From: an uncultured Chitinophagaceae bacterium
GTDB taxonomy: Bacteria > Bacteroidota > Bacteroidia > Chitinophagales > Chitinophagaceae
Assembly: GCA_937996595.1 (NCBI GenBank)
Contig: CALKVC010000025.1
Coordinates: forward strand, 1-40,710
DNA length: 40,710 bases
Reading direction: 5' to 3'
A program made the position numbers and the translations under genes. Below the pieces are notes generated by a model, which was not told where the DNA came from, searched no databases, and was given only the letters and a program-made list of their open reading frames with translations. This document shows positions 7,929 to 17,560 of this stretch, in pieces; the stretch's first letter is position 1, and every line of letters begins with the position of its first letter.

Positions 7929-8900
7929 TTACTTCTGTAAAACAGTCTTCAAGGTTGCCTTGATGGATTTCATATCTCCATTTTCAAATGCCCTTCTGAA
8001 TTTTGCCAATGCAAGATATCTTGTATTTGATAAGCTTGCTTTCCCCTTGCCTGTTGATTTAAGTGGGGTACAATTACAATTGTCATATGTGAAATATGCT
8101 GAAGTATTTTCCCCGGAAATCCGGTCAAGATTTGTAATAGAAGTAAGGTAATTCTGCGGGCCCAACGTTAGAGCAGCAGTGGCAGGATCCAGATCAAGTG
8201 TAACCGTTCCTACTCCCTGATCATCATAAAATGTATATTTTTCGCTTGTTTGCCACCATTTTGAAAACATGAAATCATACAAATAGGTAACATATGGTAT
8301 TCCATGAGCAGCCAGGTAGGGATTCCTGTTGAATTGCTTGTAACTAAATTCTTCTTTCAAGTACAAAGAGCCGTCAATATAATAATTAACAAGCGGGTTA
8401 TTGCCCAGTGCATTGTAAGTGAATGTACAATATACCGGAAATACTGTACTGCCGCGCCTGGTAATTTGGCCACGGCTGTTATATGTATTCACAATTTCAT
8501 TGACAACCGTATTGGTACCTGATTGATATATAATATGCTTAACTAACCTATTACCCTGATATATGTACTTAACATCAAAGCTGGTGCCATCATATGTATT
8601 AATAGTTTGGCCTGATTTGAGCCGCCCAAACAGGTCATATTTATAGGTAATAATGTATGGGAAGCCGTCAAAATAATCCTCCTTCCATTCACTAACCAGG
8701 CCACGGTTATTATATTTTAAAAAAACAGTGTATGCATTATCGCGGCTTGCTGACGTAAGCCTGCATTCACCGGGCCTTGTCGCCGTTTTTTCATTATCGG
8801 CCATACTATCATTTTCAGCAGGGTAATCTTGTATATCTTTTCTGCATGAAGAAGCTGACAGTAAAAAAATGGAACACCATAATAATAATCTCTGTTTCAT
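7929..8900 (-). CDS. Hypothetical lipoprotein with YD-repeat-like strands
   Basis: 323 residues. The signal peptide ends in a lipobox (LLSASSC), with Cys19 as the predicted lipidated residue. The body has repeated tyrosine-rich strand pairs such as 'YNNRGLVSEWKEDYFDGFP', 'YKYDLFGRLKSG', 'YNSRGQITRRGS' and 'YTFYDDQG', which resemble degenerate YD/RHS-type repeats. A 'YDNCNCTP' segment and a basic helical tail end the protein. I do not recognise a named family, and no enzymatic motif is visible. It is divergent from the surface-protein gene at 9187 and has its own terminator, so it is probably monocistronic. It is likely exported and membrane-anchored. Confidence 0.75.
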   Translation of the reverse strand: MKQRLLLWCSIFLLSASSCRKDIQDYPAENDSMADNEKTATRPGECRLTSASRDNAYTVFLKYNNRGLVSEWKEDYFDGFPYIITYKYDLFGRLKSGQTINTYDGTSFDVKYIYQGNRLVKHIIYQSGTNTVVNEIVNTYNSRGQITRRGSTVFPVYCTFTYNALGNNPLVNYYIDGSLYLKEEFSYKQFNRNPYLAAHGIPYVTYLYDFMFSKWWQTSEKYTFYDDQGVGTVTLDLDPATAALTLGPQNYLTSITNLDRISGENTSAYFTYDNCNCTPLKSTGKGKASLSNTRYLALAKFRRAFENGDMKSIKATLKTVLQK

Positions 8901-9186
8901 AACAAGTTTTTTTGTTTGTTAATTAAATAAATCCCGGTGGTTAAAGGTTTGTGCGTTGTTAATAGCACTATAAAAAAACAAACAAAGTATTTATTTTAAA
9001 AAGCTGAATTAGTTATTCACAGTGATCATTTAGTAACTGGTATCAAAAAACTACAATAACCAACAATTAACATTTAAGCGGTAAATTATTACTGCCACCT
9101 GCTAATTGGTTTAAGTAAATGGCTCAATAGGTATTTTTATTAAACAGATATGCTGTTTTTTCGTAAGAGAAAAAAAATATTTTACG

Positions 9187-10926
9187 ATGAAAACAATAAT
9201 ATGTTTGTTGATATCAGTACTATCCCTTCCCCTAACCGGATTGGGGCAGAATATAGGAATTGGTACAACTACTCCGCAATCAAGATTAGACATTAATGGC
9301 GATATCGCATTTCGCAGTGCAGATATTACGATCGGCAGCACTTATAATTATGCCCTTGATGTTAATACTGTAAAGCAAAGCAATTATAAACTGAAAAGCC
9401 AGGCAATACCGGTTGGAAATTTCATTATTGCAGGCATTACAGCTGCTGTTGATGGCCGTACCATAACACTCACAAACAGATCTGATTTTTCTATGGAGTT
9501 GTACAATGAAGATGTAACGTCCTTAGCTGCAAACAGGATTACCACCGGCACAGGCACTACATTTGCGGTTTATAATGGCGGTTCCGTTTCCTTACAATAT
9601 GATGCCAATGTGCAGCGATGGGAAATCATCAGCAGCTATTACAACAGCCTGGATTATTTTGGAGGTGGCGGAGGAGGTTCGAATTGGGATATTAATGGAC
9701 CCAATATTTATAACAGCAATATTGGAAATGTTGGGATTGGCACATCTACGCCAGACAGGGCAAAACTGGAAGTAGCCGGTGTTTCCGGTATCGGTTACAC
9801 TTCTGCCATTTTTGGAGGAGATGGTAATGGTATTTCTATACAACGTAACTGGCCTTCTATTGGATTTAATCAATACCGTGATGGCCCGGCTGGTATAGGA
9901 AAAGCAATTTCCAGCGGTTATGGAATGAATATGAACCTGAATCCCACATCTGGTTTTTTCAGTTTGGATATGCTTGATAGCACCGTAACAAATAACTCAT
10001 TCTCTGTTGCCAGAAGATCACTGAACATTTATAAAAATGGTAATGTTCATATTGGTGCCAATGATATAAGTGATGCTGCCACACTATCAGTTAGCGGTAG
10101 CACAAATTACCCTTCTCATTTTAATTACGGGACAGATGGGCATACATATATACGGGGTGGGAATAAGCTTTATGGCGGCCCTGGCATCTTCGCATCCAGG
10201 AGACCATCAAAAGTTTATATCAACGACCTGCCAGGTGCACAATGGTCTACCAATAACCCGGTAAATGGAGGTGATGTAATCATAGCGTTGGGCGGAGGCA
10301 AAACTGGCATCGGCCTGGATGCACCTTCAAACAAGCTCTCCATTTTTGACAATACAATTAATCTATCCGGCAATACGGAACTTTTACAAGTTGCCGGGGT
10401 AAACCCAATGATTAGCCTGGCCACACAAAACATACAAAGCTTTGCATACATAAAGGGTATCAGCGACCTTACAAATACACCACAGTTTGCAAGAACCGGA
10501 CTTGAAATTGGTGCAGGCGGGCTGGATATTTATTTAACCTCCGCAGGGTATCAACCAGCACTAATGGTGAACGGCACCAATAATTTCATCGGAATCGGAA
10601 CCAATAACCCATCACAAAGACTAAGTGTGAATGGCTCTATACGAAGCAAGGAAATTATTGTGGAGGCATCGCCATGGGCCGACTACGTATTTGAAGAAAA
10701 ATATGAACTGCCAAGTCTCGACAGTATAGCTCAATATATTAAACAATATAAACACCTCCCCGGTATTCCGGCGGCAAGTGAAATTGAGACCGTTGGATTG
10801 AAAGTAGGCGAAATGCAAACAAAAATGATGGAAAAAATAGAAGAGCTGACCTTGTATGTTATTGAATTAAAGAAAGAGATTGAAATACTGCGAAATCAAC
10901 AATCGCCTTCTAAAATGAAAAAATAA
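9187..10926 (+). CDS. Secreted repeat protein with GIGT-type repeats and C-terminal coiled coil
   Basis: 579 residues with a signal peptide ending near GLGQ. Immediately after it comes 'NIGIGTTTPQSRLDINGDI', and related units recur: 'VGIGTSTPDRAKLEVAG', 'TGIGLDAPSNKLSIF' and 'IGIGTNNPSQRLSVNGSI'. A Gly-rich linker (GGGGGGSNW) lies near residue 160. The last 100 residues carry a pattern common in Bacteroidota surface proteins, 'WADYVFEEKYELPSLDSIAQ' and 'HLPGIPAASEIE', ending in a coiled coil (EKIEELTLYVIELKKEIEIL). It looks like a fibrous, tail-fibre-like exported protein, without the peptidase S74 signature. The BNR-repeat gene starts 7 nt later, so the two are probably co-transcribed. Confidence 0.83.
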   Translation: MKTIICLLISVLSLPLTGLGQNIGIGTTTPQSRLDINGDIAFRSADITIGSTYNYALDVNTVKQSNYKLKSQAIPVGNFIIAGITAAVDGRTITLTNRSDFSMELYNEDVTSLAANRITTGTGTTFAVYNGGSVSLQYDANVQRWEIISSYYNSLDYFGGGGGGSNWDINGPNIYNSNIGNVGIGTSTPDRAKLEVAGVSGIGYTSAIFGGDGNGISIQRNWPSIGFNQYRDGPAGIGKAISSGYGMNMNLNPTSGFFSLDMLDSTVTNNSFSVARRSLNIYKNGNVHIGANDISDAATLSVSGSTNYPSHFNYGTDGHTYIRGGNKLYGGPGIFASRRPSKVYINDLPGAQWSTNNPVNGGDVIIALGGGKTGIGLDAPSNKLSIFDNTINLSGNTELLQVAGVNPMISLATQNIQSFAYIKGISDLTNTPQFARTGLEIGAGGLDIYLTSAGYQPALMVNGTNNFIGIGTNNPSQRLSVNGSIRSKEIIVEASPWADYVFEEKYELPSLDSIAQYIKQYKHLPGIPAASEIETVGLKVGEMQTKMMEKIEELTLYVIELKKEIEILRNQQSPSKMKK

Positions 10927-10933
10927 ATATTTT

Positions 10934-13546
10934 ATGAAGAACTTATTACTTATTACAATTTTCATAGGGAGCACTAAAATTATTTTTGCACAATCATATT
11001 TAAAAGTACTTTCCCCTGCTGATTCTAACCTTACATTTATAGAATTGGCAAAAAAAATAAATTATTATTTCGATACATTAACACTACACCAGGATTTACA
11101 TAAGGATAAGGATGCTGAAGAATTAAATGAACCTGTTAATTCGCAATGGAAAAGATGGGAGTGGTTTGCTTCTCATCATCTCACATCAAACGGTAAATTA
11201 GAAAATTTTGAAAAGAAAAATTTTGACGAATTAACTAATCTTAGTTCTATTCAAAATCAAAATTTATTAACGAATGGTGGTAACTGGATCAGCTTAGGCC
11301 ACAGCACTTCTTTAACTCCATTAACACAAACCGCACATCAGGGAAGGGTAAATTGTATAGCATTTCATCCAACAAATCCTGATATTATTTATATTGGCAC
11401 TGCAGGAGGAGGTATTTGGAAAAGCGGGAACGGCGGGCTATCCGGCAGTTGGTATAATATTTCAGATAACTTACCGGTTACATCTTTTTCCGGAATTGCA
11501 GTTGCGCCGGATGGCAATACCATTTATGCTTTAACAGGTGATGGTAATGGTGCTTTGGGCAGTGCTGCTCCTTATGGAACTCATAATGGAATTGGTGTTT
11601 TAAAATCTCTTGATGGCGGCAATAATTGGTCCATAACCGGATTAACACATGCAACTTCAAAACAAATTGTTGGTTATAAAATTAAAATTCATCCAACAAA
11701 TAGTAATATAATTTTTGCTGCTACCAGCGATGGCTTATTCAGAACAGTTGATATGGGAAATACCTGGCAAAGGATTCGCTGGGACCGTATTACCGACTTT
11801 GAGTTTAAGCCAAATGACAATAATGTGCTTTATTATACAATTATGAATGATAGCAATGTATATACAGTAGACCTGACAACATTAAATATCACCACCACAA
11901 ATTTGCCTTTGTATGTTAGTGCCGACAGAATTGAACTCGCTGTTACGCCTGCAAATCCCGAAGCCGTTTTTGCATTAGCAGGCCCTACAAATCTTTCTTA
12001 TATTGGATGGTCTTACAATGGATTATATTATTCAAGCGATGGTGGTGTTTCTTTTTCAAGAAAAAATGACAATCTTGATATTTTTGGGAATGGCCAGCAA
12101 GCCTTTTATGATAATGCTGTTATTATCAATCCTTCTAATGAAAATGAAATTATTATAGCGGGAGTCCGCACCTATCGTTCTACAGATGCTGGCAGCAATT
12201 TTACTCAACTTAATATAACTACTGCAAGCAATTTACATGGAGATGTACATGCATTGGAGCGCAATCCATTAAACGGATATTATTATATGGGTGATGACGG
12301 TGGTGTATACAGAAGTACTGATAATGGTGTTACATGGCTAAACATATCTTTAAATTTAGTGATAGGAGAATATTATAGAATTTCAGGTTATGAGGCAAAT
12401 AATGAGATGATACTTGGCGGAACACAAGATAATTGTCAGTTTCTGCGTACCTCAAATACATCAAATTTTATCAATGTACTTCGTAATTATGATGGAATGG
12501 ATAATATAATAGATTATTCAAATCCTGATATTATGTATGCTTGTATCCAAAACGGAGGGTTGTATAAATCAACAAATGGAGGAGATAATTTTAACCCATT
12601 AACTGTGAATGTTGGCGGTAAGTGGGTAACCCCGATCTTGCAATCTACCAGCAATCCCAACAGCATTTTTTTTGGTTCGAATAATGGCATCCTGCGTTCA
12701 ACCAATGGTGGCACTTCCTGGAGTAATATTGGAGGATATAATTCCGCATCTGCCATGGCTATGAGCAGCTTGGGGTCAAGATTGGTAATTACAGATGGCA
12801 GCAGGATCAAAATCAGTGATAACCCTAATGCTACTACACCAACCTGGAGCGCTGAACTCAACCCCCATTTCCCGTATTCAAATGTTTACCCAATTAGTTC
12901 GATTGCAATTAATCCTGCTAATGCGGATGATATTATCCTTACTTTTTCCGGATATACATACGATGTAAAAGTATTCAGGTCTACAAATGGTGGTACTTCC
13001 TGGTTTAATTATACCCTTAATTTACCGGATATACCAATCTATTCCATAGCTTTTGCAACCAACAATAACAACCCTTCGGGCGCAATGTATATTGGAACAG
13101 AGATCGGTGTTTTTTATAAGGACGACAACCAACCGGGCTGGGAACCTTTTTATAATGGATTACCCCGTGTGCCGGTTACTGATTTGTTTGTAAATTTTTC
13201 AACCAATAATGTAACCGCCGCCACTTTTGGAAGAGGAATATGGAGATCGGAAGGACGTTCGGGTTGCAGTGTTTCACAAAATTTATCAAACAGCATTTTT
13301 GGAAATATGTTTTATCAAAGCTCTGCAACAATCAACTCAAGTCAGAAAGTACCGGGCTCTGCCGGTAATTCCCTAAAATTACGGGCAGGAAATACCATTC
13401 GCCTTACCAATGGCTTTGAAGCAAAAAACGGCTCATACTTCCACGCTATAAACGGGCCTTGCGGTTCCAACATACAATTACCTGCCCTGCGAAATACAGA
13501 AACAAATGCGAAAAAAGAAATCAAAAGAAAAAAGAGATCAAAATAA
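10934..13546 (+). CDS. Secreted BNR/sortilin-like beta-propeller protein with coat-hanger-type C-terminal module
   Basis: 870 residues with a signal peptide ending near IFAQ. From about residue 115 there are many Asp-box (BNR) turns, including SLDGGNNWSI, TVDMGNTWQR, SSDGGVSFSR, STDAGSNFTQ, STDNGVTWLN, STNGGDNFNP, STNGGTSWSN and STNGGTSWFN. These predict one or two large propellers of the sortilin/VPS10-like or exo-sialidase-like fold. Catalytic residues are not evident, so binding is more likely than hydrolysis. Residues about 782-845 ('NSLKLRAGNTIRLTNGFEAK') match the small repetitive C-terminal module often found on secreted Bacteroidota proteins ('3-coathanger stack'). The first two thirds are AT-richer than the neighbouring genes. 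It is probably co-transcribed with the gene at 9187. Confidence 0.83.
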   Translation: MKNLLLITIFIGSTKIIFAQSYLKVLSPADSNLTFIELAKKINYYFDTLTLHQDLHKDKDAEELNEPVNSQWKRWEWFASHHLTSNGKLENFEKKNFDELTNLSSIQNQNLLTNGGNWISLGHSTSLTPLTQTAHQGRVNCIAFHPTNPDIIYIGTAGGGIWKSGNGGLSGSWYNISDNLPVTSFSGIAVAPDGNTIYALTGDGNGALGSAAPYGTHNGIGVLKSLDGGNNWSITGLTHATSKQIVGYKIKIHPTNSNIIFAATSDGLFRTVDMGNTWQRIRWDRITDFEFKPNDNNVLYYTIMNDSNVYTVDLTTLNITTTNLPLYVSADRIELAVTPANPEAVFALAGPTNLSYIGWSYNGLYYSSDGGVSFSRKNDNLDIFGNGQQAFYDNAVIINPSNENEIIIAGVRTYRSTDAGSNFTQLNITTASNLHGDVHALERNPLNGYYYMGDDGGVYRSTDNGVTWLNISLNLVIGEYYRISGYEANNEMILGGTQDNCQFLRTSNTSNFINVLRNYDGMDNIIDYSNPDIMYACIQNGGLYKSTNGGDNFNPLTVNVGGKWVTPILQSTSNPNSIFFGSNNGILRSTNGGTSWSNIGGYNSASAMAMSSLGSRLVITDGSRIKISDNPNATTPTWSAELNPHFPYSNVYPISSIAINPANADDIILTFSGYTYDVKVFRSTNGGTSWFNYTLNLPDIPIYSIAFATNNNNPSGAMYIGTEIGVFYKDDNQPGWEPFYNGLPRVPVTDLFVNFSTNNVTAATFGRGIWRSEGRSGCSVSQNLSNSIFGNMFYQSSATINSSQKVPGSAGNSLKLRAGNTIRLTNGFEAKNGSYFHAINGPCGSNIQLPALRNTETNAKKEIKRKKRSK

Positions 13547-13614
13547 TCAAGCTGCTGATGTTTTACATACATGAGTTGATCCTAAATTAGCTTATCTTAA
13601 CAAAAACATAGGTA

Positions 13615-16600
13615 GTGAAGCCCAGGCTATTTAATATGTTGCTTGCATCTATTTTCTTGTTGCATTTATCCTGTGCGATAGGCCAGACTTTTCCCGACTT
13701 CAAATTCCGTTACCTCACAATGAAAGACGGGCTTTCGGACGATTATGTGACAGCCATCCTACAGGATAAAAACGGGTTTATTTGGCTGGGCACATCAAAT
13801 GGACTGAACAGGTATGACGGAAAAGGAATTAAACAATTCTTTCATGATCATGCTAATCCAAACTCATTGATTTCTAACCGGATCTGGGAAATGCTGGTTG
13901 ACCATAAAAACAGGATATGGATAAATACACCTAACGGATTGTGCTGTTATGACCAGTATACAGACAGTTTTACAAGTTTCTCCCATCACCCCACCGATAA
14001 AAACAGCCTGCCTGAATCCCTCGCCAATAGCCTGTACCTAGGAATTGATAATAAGTTATGGATATCGACCTATAAAGGTTTTTATTCCGTGAACGATAAT
14101 ATGCAATTACAACATGAATCCATTCCGGTCTGGAAAGCCGATACACTTCAGTTGATACAACCCATTTACAGAGATAATAATAACAGATTATGGACTTTCA
14201 CCAACAGGAATATTTATCAACTGGACGGCAAGACCATGCAACCAATAAAATCTTTCCCCTCACACTCAATTGGAACAACAACGAACATATTGCAAGATAA
14301 GCTTGACAGGTACTGGGTTACAACAGCAGAGGGAAATTTATTTCAATTCAATGAAAATTCCGGACATTTTTCAGCTTTCAAACTGCCCGTAAAAGAAAGG
14401 AGCCTGTACGCTGCTTATCAATGGCATGATAATGATAATTCCTGGTTAATTATTCCGGGTTTTTCCCTTACGCTGATAAATATAAAAACGCTTGAATCTG
14501 TATCATTCCCGCCTAATATCTACAATAAAACCGGATACCAGGGAACTTTCTGGACAAAAATGTTTACTGACAAGGACAACCGGATATGGATGGGGTATGA
14601 AAAAGGATGTAATGTCCTTCAAATGAGCCTCCAAAAAACAACCATCATTCCAATGACATTGCCCGGACAGTTACCCTACATGGAACCTGATCATTTCACA
14701 ACTGATCTTTTTCATGCTGACCAGGAAAATTATTGGGTTACAACAGGCAGGGGTATTTTACGCTATGATCATAACTGGCAATTCATAAGCTACCACAAAA
14801 GCCTGATCCCGCTCAGCAAAACAACACTGAATGAAACATCATATCCTTACGAATGTAAGCGCTATGGAAATTATTTATACCTGACCGGAAATTTTGGACT
14901 CATTGAATGGGACCTGGTATCTGACCATACCCGGTTAATTCCATTACCGGAAATAGGTAAAACACCTCATTTTTCAAATATTGCCGCCATTTCTGCAGAT
15001 GAATGGCTGCTTAGGACAGCACAAGACGGATTATATGTTTTTAATGCTAAAAAAAAGATTATTACCCGGCATCTAAAACCTGGCACTATCAATGATAGTT
15101 TCATACCGGAATATATCACCTATTTATACCAGACAAGCAAAGGGAGAATTTTTATCACATCAAAAAAGGAACTGGTGGAATATGATCCGAAGCATGATAT
15201 TTTCTTTAAACATTCTTTACAAGAAAACAGTATTCCTGTAACTGATTACTATATAACGGCGCTGGATGAAGATGATGATGGTATGCTTTGGATTGGCAGC
15301 ATGAAAGGTATTTACTTATACAACCCGGCAAAAAGAAAGGTTATAAAACAATTTCCGGAAAGCAAAGTTATGGGGCCCGTCCATAACATCCTGGTAGACA
15401 AAGAAAATAATGTTTGGTGTAATACAAGATCGCACATATGGTGCTGGATAAGGAAAAATGAGCGATGGACCAGCTATAGCAGCCTCGACGGACTGCCTGC
15501 AGATGTATATGAAAGTGTTCTGCAACTACTCCCAGACAGCAGTATAATAACAGGTATCGGTGAAAAAATGGTTCAATTCGCACCCGGTTTCCTCAACCAG
15601 AATATTAATGCTTCCAGTGCTGTTTATATTACTGATGTATCAACGGAAAAATCAAACATCAGCTTTGCCGGAAAAACTACCTCGCAAAATAAAATTGTTT
15701 TGGAACCTGGAGAGAAATCCTTTTCCGTGGATTTTGCTGTACTGAATTATGATCACCCTAACGCCATAAAATACCTGTATAAACTGGTGCCGGTAATGAA
15801 AGAATTCACAGAGAATCCTTCAGGCCACCTCAACTTCAATTACCTACCACCAGGAAAATACAAACTATTGGTAAAAGGATCTGATAAACTGGGAAATCTT
15901 ACTAAAAAAACTGATACACTGGATATTATTATCAAGCCATACTGGTACCAGACAGTATGGTTCTGGATATTGATTGCAGGAACTGTTGCCGCATTTGTAT
16001 TCCTGCTGGTAAAAAGGCGAATAGCAGTTATCAGGCGTGAGGCATCACTCAAAAGAAAAATAAGCGAAACCGAAATGGCAGCTTTAAAAGCACAGATGAA
16101 CCCCCATTTTATGTTTAATTGCATAAACAGTATCGACGCTTTCATCCACAGCAATGATAAATACAATGCCACGCTTTACCTTAATAAATTTGCCAAACTG
16201 TTGCGGAATATATTAGACAGCAGTAAACATAATACCGTTTCCTTTTCAAAGGATATTGAAACGTTAAAATTGTATATAGAACTGGAAGAATTGCGCAATG
16301 ATAATAAATTTAAAACGATCATAGATATTGACAATGAATTGCTGGAAAGTGATTATAAAGTACCTCCGCTCATCATTCAACCTTTTGTAGAAAATGCTAT
16401 CCTGCATGGACTAAAAAACAAAGATGGAAAAGATGGCTTATTGGAAATCCGGATTAAGAAACAGGGCGAAACAATTGAATACAGCATAAAAGACAATGGC
16501 ATTGGACGATCAGCCGCCCAGTTGATTGCTCAGAATAAAGATTCTTCCTATGGCATGCAGTTAAGTTACGACAGGATCAGGTTGTTTAATAAGGAAAACG

Positions 16601-16683
16601 AGGCTTCCGTAAAAGTTACAGACCTTTATGAAAACAATATCGCAACAGGTACTTTCATTCAGGTTGAATTGAAAATAATTTAA
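13615..16683 (+). CDS. LytS-family sensor histidine kinase with periplasmic propeller
   Basis: 1022 residues. A signal peptide is followed by a long array of two-component-regulator-propeller repeats ('DGLSDDYVTAILQDKNGFIW', 'RIWEMLVDHKNRIWINTPNG', 'LWIGSMKGIYLYNP'). A Y_Y_Y-type Ig-like domain follows (ending 'YLPPGKYKLLVKGSDKLGN'), then one membrane segment at about 780-800. The His_kinase/LytS domain has 'MNPHFMFNCINSIDAFI', with the predicted phospho-His at 831, and an ATPase with 'IIQPFVENAILHGL' and 'IKDNGIGRSAA'. I chose the GTG at 13615 because it adds a basic n-region (MKPRLFN) to the signal peptide; the ATG at 13636 is the alternative. The architecture recalls hybrid polysaccharide sensors, but the regulator is a separate LytTR protein 2 nt downstream. 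Confidence 0.93.
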   Translation: MKPRLFNMLLASIFLLHLSCAIGQTFPDFKFRYLTMKDGLSDDYVTAILQDKNGFIWLGTSNGLNRYDGKGIKQFFHDHANPNSLISNRIWEMLVDHKNRIWINTPNGLCCYDQYTDSFTSFSHHPTDKNSLPESLANSLYLGIDNKLWISTYKGFYSVNDNMQLQHESIPVWKADTLQLIQPIYRDNNNRLWTFTNRNIYQLDGKTMQPIKSFPSHSIGTTTNILQDKLDRYWVTTAEGNLFQFNENSGHFSAFKLPVKERSLYAAYQWHDNDNSWLIIPGFSLTLINIKTLESVSFPPNIYNKTGYQGTFWTKMFTDKDNRIWMGYEKGCNVLQMSLQKTTIIPMTLPGQLPYMEPDHFTTDLFHADQENYWVTTGRGILRYDHNWQFISYHKSLIPLSKTTLNETSYPYECKRYGNYLYLTGNFGLIEWDLVSDHTRLIPLPEIGKTPHFSNIAAISADEWLLRTAQDGLYVFNAKKKIITRHLKPGTINDSFIPEYITYLYQTSKGRIFITSKKELVEYDPKHDIFFKHSLQENSIPVTDYYITALDEDDDGMLWIGSMKGIYLYNPAKRKVIKQFPESKVMGPVHNILVDKENNVWCNTRSHIWCWIRKNERWTSYSSLDGLPADVYESVLQLLPDSSIITGIGEKMVQFAPGFLNQNINASSAVYITDVSTEKSNISFAGKTTSQNKIVLEPGEKSFSVDFAVLNYDHPNAIKYLYKLVPVMKEFTENPSGHLNFNYLPPGKYKLLVKGSDKLGNLTKKTDTLDIIIKPYWYQTVWFWILIAGTVAAFVFLLVKRRIAVIRREASLKRKISETEMAALKAQMNPHFMFNCINSIDAFIHSNDKYNATLYLNKFAKLLRNILDSSKHNTVSFSKDIETLKLYIELEELRNDNKFKTIIDIDNELLESDYKVPPLIIQPFVENAILHGLKNKDGKDGLLEIRIKKQGETIEYSIKDNGIGRSAAQLIAQNKDSSYGMQLSYDRIRLFNKENEASVKVTDLYENNIATGTFIQVELKII

Positions 16684-16684
16684 A

Positions 16685-17428
16685 ATGATTACAGCAATCA
16701 TCATTGACGACGAAGCCAAAGGCCGTCTGGCTTTAAGGAAAAAGCTTCAAAGCTATTGCCCGGATGTAAAGATACTGGCCGAAGCAGCAGATGGTAATGA
16801 AGCATTATCAGTTATTGAAAAACATCATCCTCAATTAATTTTTCTGGATATTGAAATGCCCAAAATGAACGGCTTTGAAATGCTGAATGCTATTAAGGAA
16901 AAGGATTTCCAAATCATTTTTACAACTGCTTATGATCAATATGCCATTAAAGCTATTAAATATGCAGCTTTTGATTATTTACTTAAGCCGGTAGACATTG
17001 AAGAATTAAAATCCGCCATTGCAAGAATAGAAGTTAATAAAACAACACAAACAAAAAAACAAATAGAACTCCTTCAACATAATATCGGGCATCCCAAAAA
17101 ACAAATGAACAAACTGGCCGTTTCAACTTTAAACGGCTTGTTGTTTTTTGAAATCAACGATGTCATTCACCTGGAAGCACAAAGCAACTATACTAATATC
17201 TTCTTTAAAAACAAACCAAAAATTATTGTATCAAAAACATTGAAAGAACTGGAAGATTTGCTACCCAGTGATATTTTTTTTCGTGTTCATCATTCTTACC
17301 TTATCAATTTAAATTATATTAAAAAATATATCAGGGGTGATGGCGGACAGATCGAACTTGAAAATGGCATTTTAGTTGATGTATCCAGGAGAAAAAAAGA
17401 AGAGTTTTTGAAAGCAATTGGTATTTAA
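16685..17428 (+). CDS. LytTR-family response regulator
   Basis: 247 residues. The receiver domain has acidic residues D8, D9 and E10, the phospho-acceptor D55 (FLDIEMPKMNGFEML) and a conserved Lys in 'FDYLLKPVD'. The C-terminal LytTR DNA-binding domain is at about 148-247 ('DVIHLEAQSNYTNIFF', 'FFRVHHSYLINLNYIKKYI', and the final 'LVDVSRRKKEEFLKAI'). It begins one base after the kinase stop, so the two are certainly one operon. LytTR regulators of this kind are the expected partners of LytS kinases. No target gene can be read directly, though the secreted-protein operon just upstream is an obvious candidate. Confidence 0.95.
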   Translation: MITAIIIDDEAKGRLALRKKLQSYCPDVKILAEAADGNEALSVIEKHHPQLIFLDIEMPKMNGFEMLNAIKEKDFQIIFTTAYDQYAIKAIKYAAFDYLLKPVDIEELKSAIARIEVNKTTQTKKQIELLQHNIGHPKKQMNKLAVSTLNGLLFFEINDVIHLEAQSNYTNIFFKNKPKIIVSKTLKELEDLLPSDIFFRVHHSYLINLNYIKKYIRGDGGQIELENGILVDVSRRKKEEFLKAIGI

Positions 17429-17560
17429 CCCCTTGCCCCAACCCTATTGAAATGGTAAGGTTTACTTTTTCAGCAACTGATTGGCCTAGGATATATTATT
17501 AAATCCAAGGTAATTAAGGCACAATCATTGTTTATTAAAGCTTCTTAGTAATTTTACCGC

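Noticed and set aside
17441..17470. Terminator after the LytTR regulator gene
   Set aside because: The AACC/GGTT arms are interrupted by mismatches and the T run is short and displaced; too weak to call.
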